Assembly (NCBI GenBank): GCA_947259645.1
Contig: CAMYND010000017.1
Coordinates: forward strand, 1-49,255
Reading direction: 5' to 3'
Source of the DNA: Thermodesulfovibrionia bacterium
GTDB taxonomy: Bacteria > Nitrospirota > Thermodesulfovibrionia > UBA6902
DNA: 49,255 bases
Position 1 is the first letter of the stretch; every line of letters begins with the position of its first letter. Made by a program: the position numbers and the translations under genes. The notes under the pieces are model-generated. The model saw nothing but the letters and a program-made list of their open reading frames with translations. It was not told the DNA's origin and did not search any database. Below are positions 49,071 through 49,255 of this stretch, piece by piece.

Positions 49071-49255
49071 TTATTTTTCTTTGGTTTTCGCGAAATTATG
49101 CGTCATGACCGAATATCTCTTTCCTGTAGATGTTACTGTTACGGAACCATCCAGGTCTGTTCTGTAAACATGGGCTCCGTAACTTTTCAGCCGGTTGAGG
49201 GCGGCCTCTCCGGGTTGTCCGTATTTATTATTTTCAGCCAGAGATATAATGACGA
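49071..49255 (-). CDS. C-terminus of a ComEC/Rec2-like MBL protein (partial)
   Basis: The last 60 codons of a gene that continues beyond the window. The pattern VIISLAENNKYGQPGEAALN, then LKSYGAHVYRTDLDGSV, is the typical end of the ComEC-type metallo-beta-lactamase domain (NNxYGxP...RTDxDG). ComEC proteins take up DNA across the inner membrane; free-standing MBL relatives share the same tail, so the full protein is needed to decide. The tail ends 49 bases before the VanZ-like gene's first usual start codon. Confidence 0.8.
   Translation of the reverse strand, partial: VIISLAENNKYGQPGEAALNRLKSYGAHVYRTDLDGSVTVTSTGKRYSVMTHNFAKTKEK

Noticed and set aside
1-49255. tRNA and rRNA genes, insertion sequences, phage genes
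   Set aside because: I looked for GGTTCRANTCC-type T-arms, transposase motifs and phage structural genes on both strands and found none that hold up.

Overview
The window reads as a chromosomal segment of a Gram-negative, probably anaerobic or facultatively anaerobic bacterium. The signs are an OmpA-type lipoprotein, several signal-peptide proteins, a hybrid cluster protein, a molybdopterin enzyme, a DsrE-like protein, a hemerythrin-like protein and many multidomain sensor kinases. The style (hybrid kinases, zinc-ribbon fusions, GTCATTCC-type palindromic repeats) suggests Nitrospirota or Desulfobacterota, but no marker gene here settles the phylum. I found no rRNA, tRNA, CRISPR array, insertion sequence or prophage.

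Layout. 1-3.1 kb: an NMT1-PAS-histidine kinase-receiver hybrid followed by a startless Cys-rich reading frame. 3.4-6.3 kb: an accessory patch with a lysine-repeat SWIB protein, a GTCAT-flanked palindromic repeat, an SRPBCC-like protein, a Fic protein flanked by two tiny ORFs, and a decayed short-chain dehydrogenase. 6.5-10 kb: short-form hybrid cluster protein, a thioredoxin-reductase-like flavoprotein lacking the NADPH signature, an amicyanin-like copper protein and a small membrane protein. 10-15.7 kb: mostly minus-strand housekeeping and unknown genes (DUF4126, Rep/UvrD helicase, LOG-like protein, SNase lipoprotein). 15.9-27.7 kb: a signalling block with a second hybrid kinase, then a tightly packed plus-strand run: HAMP kinase, REC-GAF-GGDEF cyclase, REC-GAF-HD-GYP phosphodiesterase, substrate-binding protein, AEC transporter, GAF protein and zinc ribbon-PilZ protein. 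27.8-35.5 kb: small membrane proteins, TerB, RpiB, a membrane-anchored retropepsin, azoreductase, OmpA lipoprotein, methyltransferase and hemerythrin-like protein. 35.7-39.6 kb: propionyl-CoA synthetase, MBL hydrolase and an SBF-type transporter with a 23-bp palindrome in front. 39.9-47.8 kb: DsrE-like protein, a peptidase M1-ChaN-PDZ fusion, a molybdopterin oxidoreductase-cysteine desulfurase fusion, and EgtD. 47.8 kb to the end: VanZ-like protein and the tail of a ComEC-type MBL protein, both on the minus strand.

The most notable system is the pair at 43.4-47.8 kb. EgtD makes trimethylhistidine (hercynine). The fusion, with an intact 4Fe-4S motif, a metallopterin domain and a complete cysteine desulfurase, fits an oxygen-independent ergothioneine synthase that supplies its own sulfur. 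As I recall, this architecture has been described from Caldithrix abyssi, so the pathway class is known. The 17-nt linkage to a peptidase-ChaN-PDZ fusion, and a Ser-to-Cys change in EgtD, look less familiar. The second system worth attention is the 18.8-27.7 kb run, which seems to place synthesis, breakdown and possible binding of cyclic di-GMP under one receiver-linked sensory unit.
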